64,000 nt of DNA from Bryoerythrophyllum caledonicum (lineage: Eukaryota; Streptophyta; Bryopsida; Pottiales; Pottiaceae): NCBI GenBank assembly GCA_963971425.1, contig OZ020519.1, positions 19,675,397 to 19,739,396 of the forward strand, given 5' to 3'. The notes under the pieces are model-generated. The model made no database searches, was not told the origin of the DNA, and saw nothing but the letters and a program-made list of their open reading frames with translations. The position numbers and the translations under genes were made by a program. Positions 1 through 10,814 of the stretch are shown in pieces (position 1 is the first letter of the stretch; every line of letters begins with the position of its first letter).

Positions 1-393
1 TTCTCCACTCACACTTTGTTGCACCGACTTCCTCGTGTTCCCCCACAAGCTCAGCCAAACAAATTCAAATTCTGTGTTGTGCCTCTTGCAGTTTTTGCTT
101 TCATTGCTGCAAATTAAACCCCTTGTGCGAGTATCATCTGGAGAGAGAAACCTGCAATCATGCACAAGAGCTGATTAGGAACAACTGGAAAAGAGTAGTA
201 AGTTTCTTCGAACGAGAATCAACTTGGAAAGGCCGGTTGAAAAGGCCGGAGGAGCACAGTGAGAATAGAGCTCATCCGGAGGGAGGATTTTGTTGAGGGG
301 ACTGTATATGTGGAGATTCTCTCGTCACGTTGGGGGAGATGCGGCAAAATGGTGGCCCAGGTTTCAGGGGTGGCACTTGGCGTGCACGTTGAT
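1..393. other. unassigned flank
   Basis: No gene is supported. The stretch ends where a TTAA-bounded element begins. A short open frame at 200-390 gives a gag-like impression (tryptophan-rich, ending near a WWPRFQ string) but has stops, so I do not call it. Confidence 0.3.
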
Positions 394-1349
394 TTAACCC
401 CTACAGGACCAAGTGTCAAAAATGGGCTTTTTGAAAGTGCGGTCAGGTTCCTATGGTGTCAATTTCCAACATTCCCCTTTGAAATTTTTACCATAGAAAG
501 GCATTACCACGACCTTAGTGGGAAAACCAGGTTTTCCTGAATTGGACATTTGATGAGAAAGTTATAGGGTTTTTAATTTCAATTGGGGAGAGCAGGCACC
601 TCGGGCAACTCCAAAAACTTTTGCTAGGACACTCTATGGAATGTGAGATTTTCCATACTTGCAAGTAATATTGTTTCCCTTCATATTGCCAATAAAAAAG
701 TTCTTGTGTTTAGTGAAAAATAGCATACCAACCCAAGTCAAACATTTCACACATTGTCACTCATTGTCTGACAAGGTACCAAAAAACTTCTTCTTTTCCA
801 CATAAAACCTAGATATCTTTATATTTTTCACTTTTAATTTTTTCCACAACAATATGTGGTGTAAAGCTTCTTATTGACCATTTGGATTATCAATCTAAAA
901 CATATTAAGTTCTCAAAAAATTAACGTGTGAATTAGCGAATTTCAAACCTCCACTCCTTGCATAGTTGTTTTGAATATGCTACACCCGTCCTCTACCTCT
1001 AAAAATTGGTGTATAAGGAACTTACATCATGCTTAACAAGATGGTAATGGATTTAGAACTTGTGTAGTGCAAAAAATTTGACACCAAGCGAAGTCAAAGT
1101 CTATTGATCCACTGTACGCAAGGAAGAAAATGAACCATTAGCTTGACTTCAAAGACTATAATCTTTCAATCCTTGCGGTAAAAGCTCATGAAATTTTGTA
1201 AATATGTTACTTTAAAAGTTTTAATTCAGATCCTACAGCCAGAACTAGAAATCAAAGTTATTGTTTCCTTCTTTGTTCATTGCACTAGACTTCAACAAGC
1301 TTGAAGTGTTTTTGGTGTAAAACTGTCACGGTATCTTTAAAGGGGTTAA
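394..1349. mobile_element. TTAA-flanked non-autonomous DNA element, family 1, copy A
   Basis: The element starts TTAACCCCTACAGGACC and ends with the inverse, AAGGGGTTAA. It has no coding capacity. Internal sequence matches, in inverse orientation, the elements at 14,512, 50,231 and 52,218 (shared stretches such as GACACCATAGGAACCTG and the leading block about an early-flowing 'CCACTCCTTGCA'). TTAA at each end followed by a CCC-type inverted repeat is the hallmark of piggyBac-type integration. The family assignment is inferred from the termini only. Confidence 0.7.
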
Positions 1350-2079
1350 GAAAATATCGGGAATCGGGCAAATTTGTTGGGGCCATGTACCCAAGTAGAG
1401 ATGCTCTTACAAAATCCACATCAAATGCTCGGCCAACAAGCCGTTGAGCTACCCACCCGGTCACTTTTTATTTGAGGTCCACAACAACATTCGGTGAAGT
1501 GGACAAACAGAGCCGGGTTCCACTAAAACTACACTTACCATGGCAAAAATGCAATTCCAGTCGTGCCATGTCAAGATATATTTCATATTTTTATTTTTTT
1601 CCAGAAATAAGAGGAGGCTAAGGTGGCAGGCTTGTCGTGTAAAGAAAGATCGATAACTACAACAGATCGAGAGTCCAAACCAACATCAAGTAAACAAAAA
1701 ACATACACTAAAAGAAGTATACGTAATACACCCTCAAGTACCCACCTCAGCGGATAAAGGGACCTTCTATCTAGGTTGGCCCATACAACACCAACAAGAC
1801 TAGACGCCACGGTGATGTCGCTGCAACAATTGTATCCATCAAGTGTATGCATCAAGTGAAAGATGTGGCCCGTCGCCGAATCAATAAGCATATGGAGAAG
1901 TAACATAGAGAGGGCAGGTTGGGTGCCATGTGAGCCCCATCTTTAATTGCCGTAGGCAACTTTGTTGCCAATCCCTTTCCACATTGCCTATCCTTTAATC
2001 GAAACCAGGAACTCCAACAGGATGGCAACGCATCACATAATGACTAGTCCACGAGGACTTCAAGTTGTTTGATTGGATG
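1350..2079. other. 3' flank of the gypsy element, no gene
   Basis: Probably the 3' untranslated region or LTR of the retrotransposon immediately upstream in coordinates, but I could not find a matching LTR copy on the other side. On the minus strand at about 1,440-1,480 there is a tRNA-like A-box (GGTAGCTCAACGG), without a convincing B-box. Confidence 0.35.
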
Positions 2080-2093
2080 AAATGTGGCTGAAA

Positions 2094-2227
2094 GACAACG
2101 AGGGCAAGTCCAATCCCCGAACGATAGAGTAGAAAGTGGTGGCATCAAGCAAGCCATATGCCAACCAAGTTAGAAATGTTCACAAAGCAACATGCTAGCC
2201 GCACCATTCTTCTCACCACACACAAAA
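2094..2227 (-). pseudogene. PHD-like zinc finger at the pol C-terminus
   Basis: Directly after the integrase the minus strand reads FVCGEKNGAASMLLC, then an EHF-stop, then LGWHMACLMPPL and GDWTCPRC. The spacing C...LLC...GWHxxCL...WxCPxC is that of a C4HC3 PHD finger, a domain that in host proteins reads histone H3 tails. Here the first cysteine is replaced by tyrosine, another by phenylalanine, and a stop lies inside, so this copy is dead. The integrase-linked position suggests a role in target-site choice, which is inference. Confidence 0.7.
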
Positions 2228-2289
2228 TACGGAAGGCCGTCGGGCACAACTGCCAACTCCGGATGAACGGAGCCATCAATGGGTAAATG

Positions 2290-3410
2290 ATAGGAAGCAC
2301 AATTTTTCAAGTGCTCTCGACACTTCCGCTCATCCTTCCCTTCCAACAACAAGATGCCACTGGGCAACACATCCTTCACGCAAAGAATGGTGCACCCAAC
2401 CTTGACGTCCAACATCGTGGGTGCCTCACGCTGCAGATAAACGTAATCCCCTGTAGAAAATCGTCGCAGCTGAGGTCGGTAGGCACCGCTACAAATACAA
2501 GCGTACCATAAGGTGTCAGGGTGTTGAGCGATGGACAAGTTCTTCATGGTCATGGGCATAGCTTGCTTGAAGAACTCCGCTCGATTTTGTAGACACTGGG
2601 CCCACAGCTCTGGATCGTCCAAATCCATAACCGGAGCCAACTTTTTCCAAACGGAACTCAGTAAAATTGGCTCCCCCCTGTACAACAACTGATACGGACT
2701 GAAAGCAGCCAGTGAAGCCTGCGGACTAAACCGGTATCCCATGGCGATCTATAGTATCATCAGATTCCAATTACGTGGTCACCCTAAAGTAATTCATACT
2801 TCCGTAGGCCCCGCTTCACGGTCTAAACCACACGCTCTGCCAAATCGTCCGCTTACGGGTGATACCGAGAAGTGGTACGATGGTCAATCAAAGCCTTGGT
2901 ACACAAAGCTTCGAAAGCCCCAAGGAACTCACGTCCCTAGTCAGTCAAAACCTCAGCAGGAGCTCCAAAACGAGCCAGTACCGGGTCCAGAAATGCCATG
3001 GCTCCCAACTTTAAAGAGTTCTGCAGAAGAGCCACAAGCTCAATCCACTTGCTGAAATGCTCCACCATCACGAAGACATACTTGGTTCCTTGTGCAGTTA
3101 CGACAAGTGGACCAACAAAGTCCAAAGACCACCGGTATCCTAGCCTCATAATAGGCAAAGGCTGCAACTGGGTGTTAAGGAGTTCAAGTTGAATCTAATC
3201 CGATCACATACTTCATACCGAGAAACATACATGGTGACCTATTGATACATGTCGGTCCACTAATACTGACTGCGCAACATCGAATGAGTCCGTCACACAC
3301 CAAAATGTTTTAGGTCTTCGTAAATTTGTTGTACCAACGAAGCCCTCTGATCAAGCCTTGGAACTATGCGCCTAGTCCCATTTGGCCACACCCAAAATAG
3401 AAGGTCGTTC
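2290..3410 (-). pseudogene. integrase core of the gypsy element
   Basis: An H2C2-like N-terminal region at about 3,230-3,360 (QRASLVQQIHEDLKHFG...) leads into the catalytic core. The first aspartate is in WSLDFVGPL (about 3,108-3,131), the second in LTD followed by a TAG in place of glutamine (about 2,937-2,948), and the glutamate in LAERVV (about 2,850). These are the D,D(35)E residues for strand transfer. A C-terminal stretch (2,290-2,742) with GYRFSPQASLAAFSPYQLLY and a basic SH3-like segment completes it. At least three in-frame stops are present. Confidence 0.82.
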
Positions 3411-3679
3411 TCTCAACGGAACCTTGCTATTTGGTGCCCAACTCTACCACGCTCCATAGCAGAAAGAGCTAGGGGAAGTGTTCCATGTTGTAGTTTGTAC
3501 AAGACTGGACTGTCTTCCCATACATCGCTAACAAGTTGGGCCCTATCCGGTTTCTCATCCGTGTTCAAATCATGCAACGTCGATGCGAAGCCACACATCA
3601 ACATGAGGTAAGCCGCTGCATGCCACACCGGCAAGGACTCCCTTTCACAGTCCCCTTGTGACCTGACACCAGTCAAATC

Positions 3680-5180
3680 CTCTTCTGAAAGATTAGGATG
3701 CGAGATAGACCATCCGCATCTAAGTTCGTGATGTCGGCCGGATGTACAACCTCAGAGTCATACTCCTGAAGCAACAAAATACACCTGGCGAGCTTGCCAG
3801 TAAGCTTGTCAGACTCCATGAGACACTTCAAAGGTTGATGGTCGGTCACTAACGTAAAACGTTATCTATACAAATACGGCCTAAAATGGGCTATGGCCGA
3901 AATGGCAGCCAAGGCCTCTCCATCATAGGACGTATAGTTGGACTCCGCGTTGTTGTTGCTCTTAGAAGCAAATGCCACAACATACTCCCATCCTTCATCA
4001 TCCTTCCGAGTCAACACAACCCTCAATCCCACAACACTCCAGTCTGTGTGCAACTGAAAGGGTCTTGTAGCATCCGGACGCCGCAGCACATGCGTTGAAC
4101 CGAGCTTCAGCTTCAAAGTAGCAAATGTCTGCTGATGCTTCCGTCCCCAAGTCCATGGCTGCTCTTTCCCCGTGATAATAGTAAATGGCTTAGCAATCAA
4201 GCTAAAGTTCTTGACAAACTGGCGATAGTAATTCTCGAAGCCAAGAAAAGCTCAAAGCCGTGACACGTTGTCTGGGGCACGAATCTTCTGCAACGCATCC
4301 ACCTTGGCCTGCTGCATGCCAAGACCCTCTAGAACAATCATATGTCCCAAATATGGCAACCGATCGTGGAAGAACTTGCACTTGCCATGGTGTAAGATCA
4401 ATCCCCACTGTCGTAACCTCTCAAACACCGCTTGAAGATGCCTCACATGCGCCTATGGGCTCCTACTAAAAATGATAACATCATGAATGTAGCATCGGGC
4501 AAACGGTAAACCAGCCAACACTCGGTCCATCACCCTCTGAACTCAGCGGGTGGGTTCTTGAGGCCAAATGGAAGAAACTTCCAATGATAGAGTTGATCTC
4601 TCCCATCCTGATCAACTCTTCAAAACGCAGTCTTCACCTCGTCATCCACCATCAACGGTAATTGGTGGTAACCAGACCACAAATCAAGAGTACTAAATAC
4701 TCTAGTATGGCCCACCGCATCAAACGACTCCTCCGGCGTGAGCATGGGATACCGGTCTGACTTGGTCGTGCGAGTGATCGGCCTATAATTCCCACAGACC
4801 TGCTTCTCCGTCTAATTGCCAAAGATATCCTTCTTCGATGGCATAACCATGGCACAAGCGTACTCATCGTTAGAGAGCTCAATCAAGCTGGCGGCCAACA
4901 ACTCCTGACAACGAATCTGAATCCCATCTTTCTCAAAGAGACTGAGCTTGTACGGTCATCGAAAGATCGGGTGGTCGTCTTCCAATTGAATGTGAATTGG
5001 TTTGCCTCTATATCCCTTCAAATTATGGAGGCTAAAGGCAAAACAACTACGATACGAACGTATAAACGCTCGTACCCTTTCTACCTCGGCACCGGTAAGA
5101 TGTGGCTCCAAATTCAAAGCCCAATCATTAAACTTTGTGGTCTCCTTCTCCACCGTTGAAGACTCACCCCGTACCGGCAC
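3680..5180 (-). pseudogene. reverse transcriptase and RNase H of the gypsy element
   Basis: The RT begins near 5,180 with HNLKGYRGKPIHIQL, continues through CGNYRPITRTTKSDRYPM and FSTLDLWSGYHQLPL, and reaches the active-site box. This box reads YIHD instead of YxDD (4,480-4,491), a loss of one catalytic aspartate. RNase H follows at 3,862-4,200 (HTDWS..., VVAFASKS, YDGEALA) and closes with HPADITNLDADGLSR at about 3,700-3,745, the usual end of the gypsy RNase H/tether. Stops and frameshifts are scattered throughout. In the intact element this enzyme converts genomic RNA to DNA. Confidence 0.85.
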
Positions 5181-6853
5181 GGCCGGTGATTGTTACTTGG
5201 TTGCAGAGAGGGCATCAATGCCCCAAGACTCCTCACGCACGAGATCAACATAAATTACCGTCTCGTGATAATAAAACCGGACAAATATATCCCAGGCATC
5301 CTCTCAACCAAAGTCCCCGGCCAAGGCTGCAAAGACACGATGAGCACGGAGCTTGTCAGCTGCATGCTTCTTCGAACAAAAAACCAACTCCGCTTCCTCG
5401 ATCTCTGTGAGATGTGGCATCGTTGCCCCTTGACCATCACAGTCTGTCCCCTGCACGTGTGGATGGGCCTTCAAACGGCGCTAAATGGCGAAATACAAGC
5501 CACAAACCCAAACGAGGGTGTTGAGGTCAATGGCTCGACCCAACATACAACGACGTTGGCCCTCAGAAAGATCCAGTGCGGCGGTGGTGCATGTCAAAAA
5601 GCCCATCGCCCGCTCCCTCTCACTGGCAGAAGGCTCCTGGTAAGTTTGTAAAGAAGAATCCCAAACCATGCGCGGACTTGGTGTCATAAAGGCAAAAGAT
5701 CATGGATAACACATCAACGTGGGAAATGCCCCCCAAGTGAAATCAACGCGGTTGTAGTCTAAAAATTTAGGATCGTTTATCTAACCCAAGCTACATAATA
5801 AAATTGGTTCAAGGTAAGGACTTTTTGTTTAGCATTTTTTAGGAACTAATGGTTAGGTGTAGATTACAAAGAAGATAATTCCTTAATTAATAACACAAAG
5901 TATTTTCTCAAACAAAGCTCAGGACTACTCTACAAGTTTATCTAAAACTCTCTCTTATTGCATCCCATAATCATAGGGTTAAAAAGGTGATTCAAATTGA
6001 CCATAACCAAGGTGCATAAGCCTCATGTGTTTATAGCCTATTCAAATAGACAGTGCTTTGGTCCAATAGACAGTAGCTATAATATATATGCCATTCATTA
6101 ATTAATCTTAAGCTATGTGTTTATTAACCAAAGTCTATCTATTTGCATGAAATTCAATAAAGAAGTTTACTTATCTCAAGCAAACTCCCGCATGCCTTTT
6201 CCAAGACATCTCCATCACTCCATCACAAGTTCCTATTTTTTATTACCATGGGTTTATATTCTCGTCACTCTTAACATCATTTACTCTTAATTGAATACCG
6301 ATTATGAACTTACAAAATCTATCAAACTAGTTTACTACTACAAGTTTTAATTAATTAAAGGGTGATCAATCCTCTAAAAACATCTATGTAATTACATTAA
6401 TTTTAGTTTTACAATATTACATCAAGTTCTTTAAATTAGACTTCTAATAAATTAGTTGCACAACTCGTCTATAGAATCTAAATTATTTCTGTTTCACAAT
6501 TACACCATGATGTTAAATTTACTATAACTCCCTCTTCTGGATCATCACTTTTAACTCCAAAAAACATTCAAACTTCATGCCTCTCACAAGTGCATCTTGA
6601 AAATGCACATTGATCATTTCTATCATTAATTAATTTTGTTATTCACAATAAAATTAATATTGTTTCAACTCCTGAACATTCACTCAATCATTCAGGCAAC
6701 AAGCAGTCAGCATTACTCTTGCGCTCTGGCATTTCCAATTGTCAGTTAGACTGATGTAAAGTGAACACAGTTATGTGCATGGTGTGGTACTCCATGGAAC
6801 TTGACATTGATTTACTGATGTCCGGGGTCCCACTCAAATTGCATGCATTCCCA

Positions 6854-7888
6854 TTAACCCCTAAAGTCGAAATCGACCAGAATGTGGTCGATCTGACTCT
6901 GGTCAGGCTCTCAGTTACTAAATTTAGATTTTATGAAGTTACATTTTTGGAAGGTTGTAGAGTTTTCCCATACCTTTAAAATGACACCATTCATGCTTCA
7001 AAATTCCTCATACTTTAGGAGATATTCACGGTCAAAGTTTGAAAACACTGTTAGGGCATGCTGAAATCTGCCCAAAACTGCGGTATATGCTCATTAATTC
7101 TCAAAATCTGCCCAAAATCAATTAGATCGCAGTAACTTCAAAAATTCACCAAAAATTGAGATTTTGCTTTTTTTCTAATTTTGTTTTTCGTACATGTAAG
7201 AGAGGTAGTAAAGCATGATCTCACCGTTTGGATTTTCAATCCAATAATTTTTACACGCCTTTTTAATTGTTGAAAATGGGCATTTGTATTTGTATTTCAG
7301 CATACCTCCATGTGAAAAATTAAGCATTTCTTTAGGTTTTACAGGTCCTATGAGGGTAAAAATTGTATGGACATATTCCTTACTCACATAGGAACAAGAA
7401 TTTGAAGAGCCTCATGTCAAATTTCCTTTCGAAATTGGTTTTTTGGCCCCCAAAACATTAGTTTTCCATTCTACAACAAGGAAAAAATATATTTTTTCAA
7501 CTTTGAACATTACGATCTCACAAATGGAGAGGAATTTGAATCTAAGATTTGGTATGCATGTACAAGAAGAAGAACGCCGGTTCCCGGAGGGAACCGGCGT
7601 GAATAAAGTGTCTGTTCGTTCCATTGCTAAGACCATGCCCACCGGACAAGGAATTAGCCAACTGGAACTACTTCCCCCTTTCGAGGGTAGACACTATGTA
7701 ACGAGTAGCCAGAAACCAACCAACAACGACCAACCACGACTATGCATGTACATGTACAAGTTAGGTACTAGATCTTATGGTTACATACTCAAAAATTTGT
7801 CAAAAGTTAAAAATTTTCACCTTGCATTGAAAGAGGGCAGTTTTGAGGGTTTTTGGCAGTTTTGAGGGCTTTCGACTTTAGGGGTTAA
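6854..7888. mobile_element. TTAA-flanked element, family 2, copy A
   Basis: Terminal inverted repeat TTAACCCCTAAAGTCGAAA is perfect over 19 bp at both ends. The internal sequence is nearly identical to 47,686-48,525, except that this copy is longer because of a 176-bp insertion plus a 12-bp duplication at 7,553-7,752. No transposase is encoded. Confidence 0.8.
7565..7740 (-). mobile_element. 5'-truncated LINE tail with target-site duplication
   Basis: The minus strand matches the last ~150 bp of the LINE at 26-36 kb (ACATAGTGTCTACCCTCGA, GGTGGGCATGGTCTTAG, TTTATTCACGCCGG) and ends in a perfect 11-bp-stem hairpin and a short TTC tail. It is flanked by a 12-bp direct repeat, TATGCATGTACA (7,553-7,564 and 7,741-7,752). 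The empty site is visible in the sister element at 48,370-48,395. This is a typical 5'-truncated target-primed insertion. A SINE using the same tail is the alternative. Confidence 0.8.
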
Positions 7889-8060
7889 CTATTCACATAC
7901 ATACATGACCAACGATTTTGCTAACTTCCTCAATTCAGATTTGTACATAAATGCTGTCAACCTGACTTGAAATCTTATCCATTATATTAAATTTGTCAAT
8001 CTCAACTTGAACAGAACCAGAAGTTCACAAAATGTTTCTATCTCATCAAACTAAGAGCTT

Positions 8061-8200
8061 CAAATTACTTGCTCCAATTGACATACACTCTCTAATTATT
8101 CTATTTCTATTGTAGTGTTGTGTTTTACTTCAAATTACTTGCTCCAATTGACATACACTCTCTAATTATTCTATTTCTATTGTAGTGTTGTGTTTTACTT
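8061..8200. repeat. 70-bp tandem duplication
   Basis: CAAATTACTTGCTCCAATTG and the following ~50 bases occur twice, at 8,061 and 8,131, with no visible divergence. The identity suggests a recent duplication. Confidence 0.9.
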
Positions 8201-8795
8201 CTTCTTTAGACTTTGCTTATATGTTCAAAGTCTAGTTGACAATCCTTTTTATCTAGATTTCAAAAGGTGTAGCCGTCACGTCTAGAAGAATCAGATTATA
8301 AGGGACGGCGGCTACAAGTCTATTAGAATCTCCTTTTTTAATCTCACAAGCTTAATCATATATCTCCTTAAACTATTTTCAAAATGGTTTAAAGAAATAA
8401 CTCCTTTCACACTATCAAATCAAAAAAAGGTTCAAACTAAAAAATTTAACGTTCACAACGGTTCACCATGGCCAATGGTGGCTCATCATCCTTAGTAACA
8501 TCCGTAGAAACACGGTGGTCGTCCGAGATGTCCTCGACCTCACGACGCACGGGTTGTTGCACTTGAGCATGTGCAGAGGTGAGCGGCGCCGATGTTGCCA
8601 TGTTGGTCCAAATCCAACGTGGCCGATGGGCGTAAGAGCCCAACGCCGCTGCATCAACAAAACTGGGGGGACCAAGAAGGTGATGGATGTATGCCCCATC
8701 CTCACACACCTTCGTCCGTGTATCTCTCAATGAAGATACATTCTAAAAAATGTACCCCGGTGGCGTCAATTGGTGGGTCAAGCCATTGACCTCAT

Positions 8796-8945
8796 CACCC
8801 TTGTTTGGATTTGTGGCCTCTTTTTTTTGCCGTTCAGCGCTGTTTGAGTGACCATCCACTCGTGTCGAGGCAGGCTTTGATGGATAGGGGGTAGCGGTGC
8901 CACATCTCACAGAGATTGAGGAAGCGAAATTGCTTTTTGGTGGTT
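8796..8945 (+). repeat. inverted duplicate of the methyltransferase C-terminal segment
   Basis: The plus strand here matches the minus strand of 5,391-5,536 at roughly 80 percent identity along about 145 bp (shared peptide pattern IDLxTLVWxCGL and ATSHRD/ATMPHLTEIEEAE). It is inserted backwards between methyltransferase motifs IV and VI. The flanks on the minus strand carry similar strings (TGGACTAACCACCAA and TGGCTTGACCCACCAA), suggesting a target duplication or microhomology. Confidence 0.75.
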
Positions 8946-9699
8946 AGTCCACCATCGGATAAGCCTGAGCAAATCCGCAAAGAGACCCGACCGTGGATCA
9001 TCTAAGCCATGTCCACTGCCCGCACGTGAATGGCCTTGGCAAGGCCATTCGGCAATCACTAAGTCCACGTGACCTATCCGGCGAAGATCATCCTCACTGA
9101 TCAACGTCACATCACGTCGCAACTTGCCAAAACACCCTCGAATTGCAGAAGGTGGTAACTGCTCCGAATACAATGCCAAAAGACGCTGAATGTCATGGTG
9201 AGCGCCATGGATGGCTGCAAAGCCACTATCCACGTGGGTATACCGTCGTATCTTGAGCCCGACCTCTAACACAACCGCGAGCCACGTATCGATACCGGAA
9301 AATAGCCCCACAAGGATAATACTCTCATCCGGTGGTCGCCAGTGAATAGAGCCAGCCAACAACGGAGTGGAAGAGTTTACTGAAAGCTGTGGAGCATCAA
9401 TAGCATCCACAATCTCCCAACTGCGGCGTGTGAGCTCTAACTGAGTTTGCCATGGAGAAAGGGGATCTTTGTAATAATGTACAGGGATCTCCACTCATCC
9501 TTACGTGATTCCGCTACCCCTGATGTAAAAGCATATGTCTCCTCCAAAATCGTAGAACCACACGGCAAATCGGATGCCAAAGCACTACACCCGAATATTG
9601 CATCCGTTGTGGAAGTCACCGCGCTAGCTACGAAGACAACCGGAATGATCTCCTTTCTGCCACCACTGGCAGACCACCCAGGCCTAATCCATGCCTACT

Positions 9700-10015
9700 T
9701 CGTCTAGTTATCCTCCCCAAAACCAAGGTGATAATGCGCATGCTGACCCACCAAAATGCCGTAGTTGGTGGCGCCAGTCGGAGCGCACTGGAGAGATACG
9801 TGAGAGAACAAAGGACTAGATTCCACGCCAAACATCAACTGCAACGGATGTCGGGTGTAGTCCATGGCCTTCTCCATGGCCTCAACCGATGTAACAATCG
9901 TAAATGGGCAAGGCTCAAGGTTTGAAGCACCTAGACCCAAATCCTAGGCTAACTGCTTGTCAGTCATCACTAGCTCAGCTCTGGAGTCCAACATTACACA
10001 TAGGGGGGTAGCTCA
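9700..10015 (-). pseudogene. retropepsin-like aspartic protease remnant
   Basis: On the minus strand a VMLDSRAELVMTD string occurs at about 9,960-9,995. It aligns with the retropepsin active-site context (hydrophobic-D-S/T-G-A), but the glycine codon is changed to arginine (codons at 9,980-9,988). It is followed by a stop and then an open stretch ending GILVGQHAHY. Position between gag knuckle and methyltransferase fits a protease that matures the polyprotein. The identification rests on this one motif and location, so it is moderate. The mutation of DSG to DSR would inactivate it. Confidence 0.55.
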
Positions 10016-10814
10016 AGTGGAGTTGCCGTCCGTTTGGCCAACCACCATGACTCCATTGTCATTCACCAAACGTACCACCCATGGACATTCGCTGCGTCGC
10101 TCCCCTGCCGACCGGGTTGCAATGTCAGACAAATAAGCCACTCCAGAGATCAAGGACTAATCTCCGAAGGACTACTCCATAGATGTGGACGTGGCCTTGG
10201 CCGCAAACACGGAAATAGCCTACACCGCCAACTTTGTCTACATTGCCACGAAATCCTTCTCGGTGGATGGAGCCTTCATTGCCTGCGACACCTCCAACGA
10301 TGGCATGGGCACCTTGCCCTCCAACATACTATCCGCCAAGTGGAATATATCGGATGGTTGAAAATCCAGTGTCTTAAAGTTGACACTGGCAAATACCGGC
10401 AACTAGAACACCTAATACGCCAAGGTGTACGTGGCATCTCCATATCTAGAAGAAACCAATGGGACTTGGGTTGAAGTTGGAGCGGCAATAGAAGTCGCCG
10501 CATCCGCAATGCTGAAGGAAAGAGGTAACCTGGATTGATCAATTTCGTCCGGCAAACCCATGTGGCGTGGACGGCCACTTCGCCTCTGCGGTAGTCTGAG
10601 CACGAGTGGCAACAACCGCCACCACCTTTCCTAATGCGCCATACAAATAGCGATCTCGGGCTAAAGATGTGCCTTAATTCCTCACCGGAGGTTGTATGTT
10701 CGCCACTGGCCCCAAACAAGCCATTGCATTCATCTGCTTCCTCTGCTCCGCCATTTCGGCCAGAAGTTTCTTCACAACCTTTGATCAGCAGCCGAAGACC
10801 CTAGGCGCTTCTCT

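Larger units (their letters stand above)
5771..8428. mobile_element. 2.7-kb insertion inside the methyltransferase
   Basis: The methyltransferase frame breaks at both ends and the two flanks share a near-duplicate of about 11 bp (CTAAAAATTTAG at 5,760-5,771; CTAAAAAATTTA at 8,424-8,436). The inserted DNA has no coding region I can support. It holds a TTAA-flanked element (6,854-7,888) and a 70-bp tandem duplication (8,061-8,200). The class of the outer insertion is unknown. Confidence 0.6.
5391..9494 (-). pseudogene. retrotransposon-encoded C5-cytosine DNA methyltransferase (interrupted)
   Basis: Three minus-strand blocks make one methyltransferase. Block 1 (8,945-9,494): motif I LVGLFSGIDTWLAVVL (9,267-9,314), the S-adenosylmethionine site, and motif IV DLVIAEWPCQGHSRAG with the catalytic PCQ at 9,036-9,044, then DDPRSGLF. 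Block 2 (8,446-8,795): motif VI reads YIF-stop-NV, the ENV glutamate codon being TAG (8,743-8,745), followed by RPRWIWTN (8,602-8,625), like the RxRxxWxN box of DNMT3/DRM enzymes. Block 3 (5,391-5,765): ERERAMGF (5,598-5,621) and LGRAIDLN (5,520-5,543), motifs IX-X. It would transfer a methyl group to cytosine C5. A 150-bp inverted segment splits blocks 1 and 2 and a 2.7-kb insertion splits 2 and 3. The element context (between protease and RT) shows it is a retrotransposon passenger, not a host gene. Confidence 0.85.

Noticed and set aside
1430..1480. tRNA gene on the minus strand
   Set aside because: Has an A-box-like TAGCTCAACGG but the D-loop is too long and no anticodon arm or B-box follows.
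2741..3055. Plus-strand 104-residue frame
   Set aside because: Lies over the integrase core and is its reverse complement.
5190..5651. 153-residue plus-strand frame
   Set aside because: Antisense to the methyltransferase C-terminus and RT start; no domain of its own.
7565..7740. SINE
   Set aside because: Possible, but the whole length aligns with the LINE 3' end, and no convincing polymerase III boxes are seen; a truncated LINE is simpler.
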